A DNA stretch of 64,000 nt from an uncultured Alphaproteobacteria bacterium (lineage in GTDB: Bacteria > Pseudomonadota > Alphaproteobacteria > RF32 > CAG-239). Positions 32,629-42,048 of the stretch are shown here, piece by piece. Location: positions 1 through 64,000 of the forward strand of contig CAKQMD010000001.1 of the NCBI GenBank assembly GCA_934254925.1. The letters run 5' to 3'. Position 1 is the stretch's first letter. Every line of letters begins with the position of its first letter. A program made the position numbers and the translations under genes. The notes beneath the pieces are model-generated. The model was not told where the DNA came from and ran no database searches. It saw only the letters and a list, made by a program, of their open reading frames with translations.

Positions 32629-33192
32629 ATGTCTAACAAAGCAAAAATTCTCGCCTTGGCCGGTGTTCTCCCACTCGGCATACCTAACGCTCCGGCCTCT
32701 TCGGGGGAAAATGATGCCGCTCAGGCCTTGGTCTCCCCTTCTGCACAAAAAGTAACGACCAATTGTGGTTCCCTAAGTTACAGCTTCGGAAAAAACGGGG
32801 TGGCGTATGAGGGCGGCCTTTCGGGCGTACGAACTTCCCAGCTGATGCCGAAAATGTATGACAACTCCGACGGCAGCATTGGCTGCGGACCTTTGTCTTC
32901 CTATGACGAGGGGGCGTTGCTGCAATGGTCCGAAGGTCAACTGCAGCAGGTTGTCACAGAAGAGGTGATTGCCCGTCACCTAAAGCAAAGTAAGGTCAAA
33001 CTCTCTCAAGAAGAGCAAGCATTTTTGTCGGCTCACCAACAGGACATGAAAGCCTGGGGACTGCGTTCGACCGTTTCGCCGGAGGGCAATATGACCCTCT
33101 CGCAGGATGATCCGATGAATAGCGGAAAAATCAGCATAACACTCAATAATTATGCCCATCCTCTGACTTTCCAACGGGGGACTTCCCGCTAG
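32629..33192 (+). CDS. secreted hypothetical protein
   Basis: 187 residues with an N-terminal hydrophobic stretch (KAKILALAGVLPLGIPNAPA) that looks like a signal peptide cleaved near ASS. The mature part has two cysteines (NCGSL and IGCGPL) that may form a disulfide, a helical middle (about 100-145) and a strand-rich end. I do not recognise a family. A strong Shine-Dalgarno (AAGAGGAGG) precedes the ATG, so it is probably well translated. It is a single-gene unit facing away from pgpA and convergent with the phosphodiesterase gene at 33288. Confidence 0.7.
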   Translation: MSNKAKILALAGVLPLGIPNAPASSGENDAAQALVSPSAQKVTTNCGSLSYSFGKNGVAYEGGLSGVRTSQLMPKMYDNSDGSIGCGPLSSYDEGALLQWSEGQLQQVVTEEVIARHLKQSKVKLSQEEQAFLSAHQQDMKAWGLRSTVSPEGNMTLSQDDPMNSGKISITLNNYAHPLTFQRGTSR

Positions 33193-33287
33193 AAGGAAGC
33201 GTTTGACCGCAAGCCGGTTTGTGCTTTTTCTTAAGACAGCCTTTATTATCGGCCTTATGACATAAGCTTCAGAGCCGGCAATGTTTT

Positions 33288-34415
33288 TTATTTTTCCTTC
33301 TCGACCAAAATCAGCGGGATCAACATTTCCTGTTCGCTGATGCCGGCATGTTCGGCTTTCAAAACAGGAAAAACTTTTTCTCCTGTCGAATAGCGCAGAG
33401 ACTTGTCCGTGAGCGCCACCGCCACAAAATCTCCCAGAAATTCAGAAACCAAAGGATGCCTTTCGCCGCTGCCCAGCAAACCGCTTTCCATAAATTCGCG
33501 GCGTGTATACAAACGGAAATCCGAAGCCAAAACTTTATTGAACTCGGCGACAAAATTTTCATGACAGCCTTCTTTTACCCAAAAAGTCGTGAAACGTGCC
33601 TCCAAAGCCGGCGGACGCAGCAGACAGCCGCACAGTCCGGGGTAATCGTTCAGATAGATTTCCTCTATGTCAAGCTCGCCGTGATCAGCGGAGACAATCA
33701 GCAAAGTATCCTGCATTCCGTCGCAGAGCCTTTGCAGATTGGCATCAATGTCGTTGAGAATCTCTTTGATCAGCGGCGCCGTCGTTCCTTGACGATGCAC
33801 GGAATGATCCGGTTCGGTCCAATAAGCACAAAACAATTTTTCCCGGTTATTTCTCCGGGAAAGGGAAAGGATTTTATCGCACATTTCGGCAAAACTGCCG
33901 ACACCGTTCTTTTCAAAAGGCGGAAACACTTTGTGAAATTCCACTTCGGGACAATGGGCCACAATTTTTTCATAAATTGTTTCATATTTCAAAACATCCG
34001 TCGCCGGCGGCGGGGTCGACAGCGCCTTGCCGCTGTAAAAAGCGGTGTTTCTGAAAGTTTCGATGATTTCATCATATTGTTTGTAATAGCTGGTCCAGCC
34101 CAACCAACCGCTCTCCCAGGGAGATTTGCCCGAATGGTAAGCCGTGGTCGCAGCCGTGGTTGTCGGCGGAAAGACGGAGAAGATCGGCATGGCAACATGT
34201 TGCCGAATGAAACTTGACGACGGAAGATTTTTGGCAATCAGGTCCATCCCCATACCGTCCAAAATCAGCAAAACGACGTTCTGACGGCGGCGGCTCAATT
34301 TTTCATCCAGAAACGGCAAGCTCGGATGCAGTGTCGGGAGCCCATAGTATCGCAGTAAGGAATTGCTCACCGACAAGATGCTGCGATCATAGTCGAAGTC
34401 AAACAGATTTTTCAT
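33288..34415 (-). CDS. alkaline-phosphatase-superfamily phosphodiesterase/nucleotide pyrophosphatase-like
   Basis: A 375-residue metalloenzyme. It has LLILDGMGMD with the first metal ligand (about residues 50-59), PPTTTAATTAY with the nucleophilic Thr, AYWTEPDHSVHRQG and VSADHGELD with further Asp/His ligands. This is the type I phosphodiesterase/nucleotide pyrophosphatase pattern. There is no signal peptide, so a cytoplasmic role is likely. The substrate is unknown. It stands alone, with an 81-base gap to the clpB-linked genes. Confidence 0.8.
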   Translation of the reverse strand: MKNLFDFDYDRSILSVSNSLLRYYGLPTLHPSLPFLDEKLSRRRQNVVLLILDGMGMDLIAKNLPSSSFIRQHVAMPIFSVFPPTTTAATTAYHSGKSPWESGWLGWTSYYKQYDEIIETFRNTAFYSGKALSTPPPATDVLKYETIYEKIVAHCPEVEFHKVFPPFEKNGVGSFAEMCDKILSLSRRNNREKLFCAYWTEPDHSVHRQGTTAPLIKEILNDIDANLQRLCDGMQDTLLIVSADHGELDIEEIYLNDYPGLCGCLLRPPALEARFTTFWVKEGCHENFVAEFNKVLASDFRLYTRREFMESGLLGSGERHPLVSEFLGDFVAVALTDKSLRYSTGEKVFPVLKAEHAGISEQEMLIPLILVEKEK

Positions 34416-34496
34416 AGGCTTTCCCTTTTGCCGGTTAAATTTTTGCTGTCGTTACTTTAAATGTTTTTCCGCGGCAAGTCAAATTTTTAATATCTC

Positions 34497-34937
34497 TTAC
34501 TTTCCCTGCGGAAAAACCTTCTCGGCAAACTCGGCCTTGGGCATTTGATTGATCGTTGTGACGGCAGCGTTGGCCAACAATTCGGGCAACTCGCGACTGA
34601 GAAAAACGCTGCGAGGATCTGCCCCTTCGACAAAAGCGGTGACGTTTCCCTTAGCAGCGCGAATCAGCCGACGAGAGGCCTCTTTCCAAACCAAAGACAA
34701 ATCATCTGGCTTGAGACCGCTGTCGGAACTTTCCAGTCCCATCTCCACCAATTTGGCACCGCAGGGCGTGTGCTCAATCATCATGGCGCCGGGATGAGCC
34801 TTTACATAAGCAAAGGCCCGGTCCCGATTGATTTTGCTCGGCAGATAGCTGACGCTGTATAATACCAAAGAATCTGCCGGCGTGGCAACGTCATAAGTTT
34901 TGGCCACGTGCAGAGCTTGCGTGAACAGATCCGACAT
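34497..34937 (-). CDS. hypothetical protein coupled to clpB
   Basis: 146 residues, soluble, not recognised. It carries a short MMIEHTPCGAKLVEMGLE segment with one Cys and is otherwise mixed alpha/beta. The start codon overlaps the clpB stop (TAATG), so it is translated from the clpB message and would rise with heat shock. That arrangement suggests a stress-related role, but the sequence gives no mechanism. Confidence 0.7.
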   Translation of the reverse strand: MSDLFTQALHVAKTYDVATPADSLVLYSVSYLPSKINRDRAFAYVKAHPGAMMIEHTPCGAKLVEMGLESSDSGLKPDDLSLVWKEASRRLIRAAKGNVTAFVEGADPRSVFLSRELPELLANAAVTTINQMPKAEFAEKVFPQGK

Positions 34938-37525
34938 TACTTTTTCTTACTCTTTACAATTTCCAGGGCACCGTTGCTGACGATGACGTCCGCCGTATCG
35001 TTGTCACCGATCTCACCGTCCAAAATCTTCAACGCCAGCTTGTTTTCAATCTGGTTCTTAAGCAGACGCTTCAACGGACGGGCGCCGTAAACCGGATCAT
35101 AACCGTTGTTGACGATCCAGACGAAGGCTGCCTCGTTCACATTGAGCGATATATGGCGGTCGGCCAGACGTTTCTCGATATTGGCAATCTGAATTTTAGC
35201 AATATCCTTGATGATAGACTTATCCAACTTATGAAAGAGGATAATCTCATCAATCCGGTTGATGAACTCCGGACGAAAAGAGGCCTTGACCAAATCCATC
35301 ACCCGAGCTTTGACTTTTTTGGGATCATCCGCGCCGGTGGCATTGGCCAGAATATCCGACCCCAAGTTGGAGGTCATGATGATTATGGTGTTTTTGAAAT
35401 CCACAGTGCGACCTTTGCCATCCGTTAAACGACCGTCGTCCAGCACCTGCAGCAAAATGTTGAAGACGTCGGGATGGGCTTTTTCCACTTCGTCAAACAA
35501 AATCACCTGATAAGGTCTGCGGCGGACGGCTTCGGTCAATGCGCCGCCTTCTTCATATCCGACATATCCCGGAGGAGAACCGATCAAACGTGCGACGGCA
35601 TGCTTTTCCATATATTCAGACATGTCAATACGAATCATCGCCGAAGGATCGTTAAAAAGAAATTCGGCCAAAGCCTTGCTCAGTTCGGTCTTGCCGACGC
35701 CCGTCGGCCCCAGAAACAGGAAAGAACCGATCGGCTGATTGGGATCGCTAATGCCGGCGCGCGACCGACGAACGGAGTTGGCCACCGCGGCAATGGCGTC
35801 TTTTTGGCCAATGACGCGTTTGGCGATGTATTCTTCCATATGGACCAGTTTCTCCCTCTCGCCTTCCAACATTTTATCGACCGGAACGCCGGTCCATTTG
35901 GAAACAACGTTGGCAACGTCTTCCGCCGTTACCGTCTCATATTGGTCGCTCTTGTGGTTTTGAGCCGTTTCTTCGGCGGCTTTCAGCTTGCTTTCCAACT
36001 CGGGAATAATGCTGTATTGCAACTCGCCGGCACGCTCGAATTTTCCTTCGCGTTTGGCAATTTCCACTTCAATGCGGGCTTTGTCCAGACGATCCTTCAA
36101 ACCGGTATAGTCGGCCAGTCCCTGTTTTTCTTCCTTCCATTTCTCCTCCAGGGTTTTGGCTTTGGCTTCCAGCCCGGAGATTTCGTAGCCGATCAGTTCC
36201 AGACGTTCTTTGGACTTGTCGTCATTTTCTTTTTTCAGCGCTTCTCGTTCGATTTTCAGCTGCAGAATCCGACGATCCAATTCATCTAACTCCTCAGGTT
36301 TGGAATCAATTACCATGCGCAGCGAGCTGGCAGCTTCGTCCATCAGGTCAATGGCCTTGTCGGGCAAAAAACGGTCCGTAATATAACGGTTGGACAAAGT
36401 CGCGGCGGCAATCAGCGCGTTATCGGAAATCCGAACGCCATGATGGAGTTCAAATTTTTCCTTAATACCGCGTAAAATGGAAATTGTTTCCTCCACGTCG
36501 GGTTCCGAAATATAAACCGGCTGAAAACGACGGGCCAAAGCGGCATCTTTCTCGACATATTTTTTATATTCGGCCAAAGTCGTCGCGCCGAGGCAATGCA
36601 GCTCACCGCGAGCCAGAGCCGGCTTCAACAAGTTTGAAGCATCCATTGAACCTTCGGACGCACCGGCACCGACCACCGTGTGCATTTCATCAATAAACAA
36701 GATGACCGTTCCGTTTGAAGCTTCTACCTCTTTCAAAACCGCTTTCAAACGCTCCTCAAATTCGCCGCGAAATTTGGCGCCGGCAATCAACGCACCGAGA
36801 TCCAACGCCAGCAGACGCTGATGCCGCAGGCTTTCGGGAACATCATCATTTACGATGCGAATCGCCAAACCTTCAACAATGGCGGTTTTTCCGACCCCGG
36901 GCTCACCGATCAGCACCGGATTGTTTTTAGTCCGGCGTGACAAGACCTGAATGGCGCGGCGAATTTCGTGTTCTCGGCCAATGACCGGATCCAGTTTGCC
37001 CTCGGCCGCTTTTTGGGTAATGTCAACGGTATAGCGCTTTAAGGCTTCAAAATTGGCTTCCGAACTTTCGGAATCGGCCACGCGGCCTTTGCGATAATCA
37101 TTAATGACTTGGTTTAACTTTACGGCATTGACGCCGGAATCACGCAGGATCTCATAAGCCTCTGTGCCGGAAGTTATGGCCAAGGCCTGAAAAATGCGCT
37201 CGACGGTCACAAATTTGTCATTCGCTTTGTCGGCCAGTTTCTCGGCCTCCATCATCACCGAGGTAAAATCTTGCGACATCACGCTCTGCACCGAAGCCCC
37301 GCCGACCTGCGGCAGTTTGGACAGGCTCAGGTCCAGACGGCGGCGAATTTCTCCCATGGAACCGCCTGATTTTAAGACCAGATCCATAATCAGGCCGTCT
37401 CGGTCGTCAAGCAAAACTTTCAACAGATGCAGAGGAGTAATATATTGGTTTTTGGAAGTCGCGGCCAATTTGATGACGTCTTCCAAAACCTCTTTTGACT
37501 TAGTCGTCAGTTTTTCAAAATCCAT
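34937..37525 (-). CDS. clpB: ATP-dependent disaggregase ClpB
   Basis: ClpB rescues aggregated proteins with DnaK. The 862-residue hexameric AAA+ protein has the N-terminal ClpN repeats (about 1-145), NBD1 with Walker A GEPGVGKT near residue 206, the long coiled-coil middle domain (about 410-525) and NBD2 with GPTGVGKT near residue 606. The length is normal. A good AGGAGG-like site precedes the ATG. It lies close to prmC and a DUF4167 gene, the usual alphaproteobacterial neighbourhood, and rpoH, its likely regulator, is at 40613. Confidence 0.96.
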   Translation of the reverse strand: MDFEKLTTKSKEVLEDVIKLAATSKNQYITPLHLLKVLLDDRDGLIMDLVLKSGGSMGEIRRRLDLSLSKLPQVGGASVQSVMSQDFTSVMMEAEKLADKANDKFVTVERIFQALAITSGTEAYEILRDSGVNAVKLNQVINDYRKGRVADSESSEANFEALKRYTVDITQKAAEGKLDPVIGREHEIRRAIQVLSRRTKNNPVLIGEPGVGKTAIVEGLAIRIVNDDVPESLRHQRLLALDLGALIAGAKFRGEFEERLKAVLKEVEASNGTVILFIDEMHTVVGAGASEGSMDASNLLKPALARGELHCLGATTLAEYKKYVEKDAALARRFQPVYISEPDVEETISILRGIKEKFELHHGVRISDNALIAAATLSNRYITDRFLPDKAIDLMDEAASSLRMVIDSKPEELDELDRRILQLKIEREALKKENDDKSKERLELIGYEISGLEAKAKTLEEKWKEEKQGLADYTGLKDRLDKARIEVEIAKREGKFERAGELQYSIIPELESKLKAAEETAQNHKSDQYETVTAEDVANVVSKWTGVPVDKMLEGEREKLVHMEEYIAKRVIGQKDAIAAVANSVRRSRAGISDPNQPIGSFLFLGPTGVGKTELSKALAEFLFNDPSAMIRIDMSEYMEKHAVARLIGSPPGYVGYEEGGALTEAVRRRPYQVILFDEVEKAHPDVFNILLQVLDDGRLTDGKGRTVDFKNTIIIMTSNLGSDILANATGADDPKKVKARVMDLVKASFRPEFINRIDEIILFHKLDKSIIKDIAKIQIANIEKRLADRHISLNVNEAAFVWIVNNGYDPVYGARPLKRLLKNQIENKLALKILDGEIGDNDTADVIVSNGALEIVKSKKK

Positions 37526-37556
37526 TCGTTTTCCTCCTTGGTTTCATTCTTTCTAT

Positions 37557-37586
37557 AATATAGTGACGGAAGAAAAGCAAAATCAA
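37557..37586 (-). promoter_or_regulatory. candidate clpB promoter
   Basis: On the minus strand TTGATT, 18 bases, TATATT, preceded by C to give CTTGATT. It can be read as a sigma70 site, or as an RpoH-type CTTG...CTATAT site with slightly long spacing. Heat-shock control is plausible because rpoH lies nearby. Confidence 0.4.
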
Positions 37587-37597
37587 GAATATTCGGA

Positions 37598-38761
37598 TTA
37601 TTTTTTAGGCGTTCCGTTTTCGGGATAAAGGGTAATCAACGTTATTTCCGAAGGAGCCAGCAGGCGCATGGCCGGCCCCCAATAGCCGGCACCGCGAGAC
37701 ACGTAAAGATCGGCCTCGTTGGCGCGATAGGTTCCCGCCAAATAATTTCCGGACATCCAAACCAGGTAATGGAAAGGGAAAATTTGCCCGCCGTGGGTAT
37801 GCGCCGACAACTGAAGATCATAAGTATGCGGCGGCACATAATCGATAAATTCGGGATTATGGGACAGCAAGATCCGATAGTCAAAATCGTCCGAACCTTT
37901 GAAAGCCTTAACCAAATCCGCCGTCAGTCCGGGATTGGACATAGCGGTTTGCAAATCGGGGATCCCGGCGAGGAAAAGCCCTGTTCCCGGCAAGGCCTTG
38001 CCGTGGTTAAATAGAACCGTAAAGCCCATTTCGCGGAATTTTTGCAGCCAGGGATTGATCCCGCTGTAGAATTCATGGTTGCCGATGGAGGCATAAACGC
38101 CGTATTTGGCCCGCAACCCGCCCAAAGCATGCAACTGTTCCTCAATTTTTCCGACCTTGTCATCCAGAATATCACCGGGCATGACAATAACATCGGGCTC
38201 CAAGGCGTTCACCTTCTCGACAATGCGGGCGATCCTTTCCGCGGAAACGGCCCGGGTGATATGAAGGTCACTCAATAAAACAATGCGATAAGGGCTGCTG
38301 ATTTTCGGCGTATAAAAGTTGACCTCCCGAACAGAAGGCAGCTTCAATCCCTCATAGAGAGCATAAAAAGAAATCGCCAGGCTCAGCGCCAAAGTGATCA
38401 GGTTGGCATGATTCAACACGTTGATGTTTTTGGGGTTGATGTTCCAACTGGCCAGATGCAACAGTTTGGCACCGCCGTAAAAAAGATACCACAAGACGTC
38501 GCGCAGCATCAACATGCAGAACAATATAAACGCCAGGCCAAAAAGGTAATAACCGACATTTGACAACAAGACGTACAAGCCGTCATTGATTTTAAGGCAG
38601 CGCAATGCACCGATCCATACCGGGGCAAACCAGCTCAAGGTTACCCCAAGGGTGATCGCCGCCTTGTAAGAAAAGCGAAGATCGCTGTAGCCAACCAACG
38701 TCCGCACAGTAATGACCGTACAGGCTGTTGCGATGATGAAAGCGGCAATCATAAAATACAA
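37598..38761 (-). CDS. membrane-anchored metallophosphoesterase (YkuE-like)
   Basis: 387 residues: about four membrane helices in the first 150 residues, then a calcineurin-like phosphoesterase domain with all metal-ligand motifs, LLSDLHITR (DxH), GDILDD (GDxxD), GNHEFY (GNHE), LSHNPE and SAHTHGGQIFP. Proteins of this layout act at or outside the membrane on lipid or nucleotide phosphates; LpxH-like action on UDP-diacylglucosamine is unlikely because lpxI is present. It lies 72 bases upstream of clpB on the same strand. Confidence 0.88.
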   Translation of the reverse strand: MYFMIAAFIIATACTVITVRTLVGYSDLRFSYKAAITLGVTLSWFAPVWIGALRCLKINDGLYVLLSNVGYYLFGLAFILFCMLMLRDVLWYLFYGGAKLLHLASWNINPKNINVLNHANLITLALSLAISFYALYEGLKLPSVREVNFYTPKISSPYRIVLLSDLHITRAVSAERIARIVEKVNALEPDVIVMPGDILDDKVGKIEEQLHALGGLRAKYGVYASIGNHEFYSGINPWLQKFREMGFTVLFNHGKALPGTGLFLAGIPDLQTAMSNPGLTADLVKAFKGSDDFDYRILLSHNPEFIDYVPPHTYDLQLSAHTHGGQIFPFHYLVWMSGNYLAGTYRANEADLYVSRGAGYWGPAMRLLAPSEITLITLYPENGTPKK

Positions 38762-38790
38762 GGTTTTGCTCCTTATCGTCCTTTATCGAG

Positions 38791-39342
38791 TTATACCGCC
38801 GCGTTGACTTCTCCTTCCGAAGTTTCGGCGGTTTCCGTCGCAGTGTTTTTAAGGTTGCGGCGACGCGGGCCGCGACGTCCCGGCTGCTTGTTTTCCAAAT
38901 GGTTTTCAATCAGTTCGGCGCGAGAATCGGCGGCGTTGATCTCAATAATCTTAAACTCTTTTTTTTCAGAAGTAAATTCCGGTTTGATGATTTCCGCAAC
39001 GCGGAGATCGGCCGTCTGTTCCGCAGGCTGTTCACCCGCAGGCGCTTCCGCTTCCGGGCGGGTTTCGGTGTCACGAGCTTGTGCGGCAGCCTGGCGTTGG
39101 TTTTTCTTTTCATTGATCTCGGTAACGATTTTGCGATAATGCTCCGCATATTGACGGAAGGTCTCGGCAGCGACGTAATCGCCGTTGTTCAGGGCTTCTT
39201 TGGCCAACTCGTTGTATTTTTTTATCAGGTCAAGCGCCGTTCCGCAAACCTTTCCGGCCGGACTAACGCTGTCAAATTTATAATTAAGGGAATAAATCGG
39301 ATTATAATTGTTGTTACGAAATTTGTTATTCTGTTTTTTCAT
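38791..39342 (-). CDS. DUF4167-domain protein
   Basis: 183 residues. The first ~75 (NYNPIYSLNYKFDSVSPAGK, then LIKKYNELAKEALNNGDYVA and FRQYAEHYRKI) are the DUF4167 domain, found almost only in alphaproteobacteria and regularly next to prmC. The rest is low-complexity, rich in E, A and basic residues (GRRGPRRRN), and looks disordered and possibly RNA-binding. The function of the family is not established to my knowledge. A 155-base gap separates it from prmC. Confidence 0.88.
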   Translation of the reverse strand: MKKQNNKFRNNNYNPIYSLNYKFDSVSPAGKVCGTALDLIKKYNELAKEALNNGDYVAAETFRQYAEHYRKIVTEINEKKNQRQAAAQARDTETRPEAEAPAGEQPAEQTADLRVAEIIKPEFTSEKKEFKIIEINAADSRAELIENHLENKQPGRRGPRRRNLKNTATETAETSEGEVNAAV

Positions 39343-39497
39343 ATATTCTATACCATAAATTCAGCCTCCGGAACTGCCGAAAGCGTGTGATTAAAATCAA
39401 AAGAAAGTTTTTAAGAAAAAAATCGGCCGCAGTTAACCTTAATTTGCCTCCGGCACCAAACTTTCGCCATATTAGCCATAATAATTATAAATGCAAA

Positions 39498-40355
39498 TCA
39501 TTTTTGCAAAATTACACAACGGTCTATGCCGCCCAGATCTTTCAGGGTTTGCAGGTAGTATAGACCGCAAGCGGTAAATATTTCCCTAACATCTTCGGCC
39601 TGACCAATCCCGACTTCCAGAAAAACCCTTCCGCCCGGACGAAGCACCTGCGGCACCACCACCGCCAGCCGACGATAATGCTCCAGGCCGTCAGCGCCGC
39701 CGTCCAGCGCGCCCAGAGGATCATGTTCCCTCACCTCCCGCGCCAAAGCGGCAATGTCCGCCGAAGGGATGTAAGGGGGGTTGGCAACGACCAAATCCAC
39801 ACCGCCCGGCGGCAAAAAGCTCCAATCCGTCGAAAACCAGCTGACACGATGGAACACAACTCGGTCTTCCACGCCTAAGCGCCGGCCGTTTTCCGTTGCA
39901 ACACACAAGGCTGCCGCAGAAACGTCTATCCCGATGCCGTGCAATTGGGGGCAATCGGCCAGCAGAGACAACAAGATACACCCTGAACCGGTACCGAAAT
40001 CCAACACCCATTCGGCTTCGGCCTCCGCGGCAAAAGCTGCGGCCGCTTCGACTAAAACCTCAGTGTCTGACCGCGGCGACAAAACGTCTTCATTGACTTT
40101 GAAATCATATTTATAAAAAGCCTTTTCCCCCAACAGCTTGTCCAACGGACAACCCTGCAGACGTGCGGCGGCCAAGGCCTCTGTCCGTTTTTCCTGTTCG
40201 GGCGACAAGTCGCGGGAAGAAAACGGCAATTCGCCGGGTTCACACTCCAAAACATGGGCCAACAGCAATTTGGCTTCCCAACGCGGGGAATCCAAATTAT
40301 GATCCGCAAATAGCCGGCCCAAATCGTCTAACCGGCGTTTAAGTTCATTATTCAT
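39498..40355 (-). CDS. prmC: peptide chain release factor N5-glutamine methyltransferase
   Basis: PrmC methylates the Gln of the GGQ motif in RF1/RF2. The 285-residue protein has a helical N-terminal domain, the SAM-binding VLDFGTGSGCILLSLL motif and the substrate-Gln motif VVANPPYIPS. prfA, which normally precedes it, is not here; a small gene and rpoH are upstream. The small gene ends six bases before prmC, so the two share a transcript. Confidence 0.94.
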   Translation of the reverse strand: MNNELKRRLDDLGRLFADHNLDSPRWEAKLLLAHVLECEPGELPFSSRDLSPEQEKRTEALAAARLQGCPLDKLLGEKAFYKYDFKVNEDVLSPRSDTEVLVEAAAAFAAEAEAEWVLDFGTGSGCILLSLLADCPQLHGIGIDVSAAALCVATENGRRLGVEDRVVFHRVSWFSTDWSFLPPGGVDLVVANPPYIPSADIAALAREVREHDPLGALDGGADGLEHYRRLAVVVPQVLRPGGRVFLEVGIGQAEDVREIFTACGLYYLQTLKDLGGIDRCVILQK

Positions 40356-40361
40356 AAAAAA

Positions 40362-40562
40362 TTACTGTTTCAACGAAATGTTTTGCCGCCGGGTCGCCTC
40401 AGAATAACGCAAGGTCAAATCATCTTTGTCGTCGCCGCGGATTTTCTTCAGCCGCATATCCATACGCTGACGGAAGGAATCCATGCTCCAATAACCGTAA
40501 GGAACTGCCTTGACGGCTTCTTTTTCAGAGAGTGACAAAGTCGGTTGAGATGTCTTTTCCAT
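40362..40562 (-). CDS. small conserved-looking hypothetical protein before prmC
   Basis: 66 residues from ATG 40562, which has AAGGA seven bases ahead (a TTG two codons earlier is less likely). The protein is charged and probably helical, with a central VPYGYWSMDSFRQRMDMRLK stretch. It has no signal peptide or recognised domain. The tight spacing to prmC and the good ribosome binding site favour a real gene. Confidence 0.6.
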   Translation of the reverse strand: MEKTSQPTLSLSEKEAVKAVPYGYWSMDSFRQRMDMRLKKIRGDDKDDLTLRYSEATRRQNISLKQ

Positions 40563-40612
40563 CTTCAATTCCTTATGTTACGGGTTGTGTTTGTCTTTAT
40601 ATGATTAATATA

Positions 40613-41509
40613 TCATATTTCGGGTTTTAGTTCAAGCATCACCAAACTTTTCAATTTATCAAAAGCTTTTTTTTCAATTTGGCGGACACGTTCCCGGCTG
40701 ATTTTAAATTTTGCTCCGATTTCTTCCAAAGTAACCGGATTTTCTACAAGCATACGATGACGAATAATATACTGTTCACGGTCATCAAGAGCGGCAATGC
40801 ATTTTTGCAGAATCTGATTCTTCAGACTCAACTCCTGCTTGCGAGAAAGATTTTCCTCTATATTTTGCTTTTTGTCAACAATAAAATCAATTTTTTCGTT
40901 TTCATCCTCATCCGAAACCGTGACATTCAAAGACTTGTCGCCGTTCAGACGATCGTTCATTTCCACGACTTCTTTTTCGTCCACAACCAGCTCACGGGCA
41001 ATTTCCTTGACGACGGAGGGCTCCAATGCCTTATTTTCATACAATCCCAGGCGGGCCTTGATGCGGTTCAAATTGTAGAACAGTTTTTTCTGCGCCGCGC
41101 GGGTTCCGATTTTGACCAAAGACCAGGAGCGCAGGATAAAGTCGTTAATGGCGGCGCGAATCCACCAAATGGCATAAGTGGACAGACGCACTTTCTTGGC
41201 CAAGTCAAATTTTTTGACCGCCTGCATCAACCCGATATTGGCTTCGGAAACAAGGTCGGCCATCGGCAAGCCGTAACGTTTGTAGGTAAAGGCAATTTTA
41301 GCGGCCAGACGCAAATGCGAGGTAATGAGCTTTTGAGCGGCCTGCAAGTCTCCCTTTTGTTTAAAGGCTACGACCAGGCTGGTCTCTTCCTCTTCGCTCA
41401 AAACCGGAAATTTTTTGATTTTTTCAACATAAGAAACCAGGCTGTTATCATCTATAAGCGCCGGTAAATTTGATGTTTTTCTGACGACAAGTTCTGATCC
41501 GACCGCCAT
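40613..41509 (-). CDS. rpoH: RNA polymerase sigma-32 (heat shock) factor
   Basis: A sigma70-family factor of 298 residues from ATG 41509 (a GTG three codons upstream is an alternative). Region 2 holds the core-binding and -10 recognition segments (LITSHLRLAAKIAFTYKRYG, LSTYAIWWIRAAINDFILRS) and is followed by the RpoH box (RAAQKKLFYNLNRIKARLG) that distinguishes RpoH from RpoD. Region 4 has the helix-turn-helix LEEIGAKFKISRERVRQIE. It should drive heat-shock genes such as clpB. It is a single-gene unit with an AT-rich, palindromic 3' flank. Confidence 0.93.
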   Translation of the reverse strand: MAVGSELVVRKTSNLPALIDDNSLVSYVEKIKKFPVLSEEEETSLVVAFKQKGDLQAAQKLITSHLRLAAKIAFTYKRYGLPMADLVSEANIGLMQAVKKFDLAKKVRLSTYAIWWIRAAINDFILRSWSLVKIGTRAAQKKLFYNLNRIKARLGLYENKALEPSVVKEIARELVVDEKEVVEMNDRLNGDKSLNVTVSDEDENEKIDFIVDKKQNIEENLSRKQELSLKNQILQKCIAALDDREQYIIRHRMLVENPVTLEEIGAKFKISRERVRQIEKKAFDKLKSLVMLELKPEI

Positions 41510-41597
41510 CTTTCTCACGACCTTTCAGTTTTTTTCAAACAGGTAATAATGTAATGATTCTATAGTTAAAAATCAATAGTTTTATGCACAGTTTTTT

Positions 41598-42038
41598 TTA
41601 AAAAGAAACGCCGAAATCGTTGCCGCCGTCCAAAGGCGAGATGAAGTTGATAATATCGGCGTACCAACCGTCCTTTTGTTTGAAAATCAGCAAATATACC
41701 GGGATTTTCAAAGACGAAGTGACGCTGCGGCACAGGCGCAGTTCCTGATCCGTCAGCCCGTCATTGATTTTGCGGGCCGTCAGCCGGTCGGCGACGGCAT
41801 AGCTTTCCTGCGGCAAAAAGCCGGCAATATCCTCTTCTTCAAACGAATGAAGATTCTTGCGCAGGAGTATCCGGCGCCGGCGCGTGATCAGGTTTGACGC
41901 CGGATGTTCCTCATAATAGGCGGAAATTTTGTTTTCAACCGCCGCCATCAGGGCCGAATCATCACAAGACGGCAGCTCTGCCGCCTTCAACGGCAGGCTC
42001 CAACAACACAACCCCAACAGCAGCAGTATTTTTTTCAT
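41598..42038 (-). CDS. periplasmic hypothetical protein downstream of asnS
   Basis: 146 residues with a clear signal peptide (KKILLLLGLCCWSLPLKAAE) and two further cysteines in the mature part (SCDDS and RLCRS). No family recognised. The mature protein is helical at first, with a run of arginines (RRRRIL), and strand-rich at the end. It starts 10 bases after the asnS stop, so it is co-transcribed with that gene without a functional link that I can see. Confidence 0.7.
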   Translation of the reverse strand: MKKILLLLGLCCWSLPLKAAELPSCDDSALMAAVENKISAYYEEHPASNLITRRRRILLRKNLHSFEEEDIAGFLPQESYAVADRLTARKINDGLTDQELRLCRSVTSSLKIPVYLLIFKQKDGWYADIINFISPLDGGNDFGVSF

Positions 42039-42048
42039 GGCAAATTCC

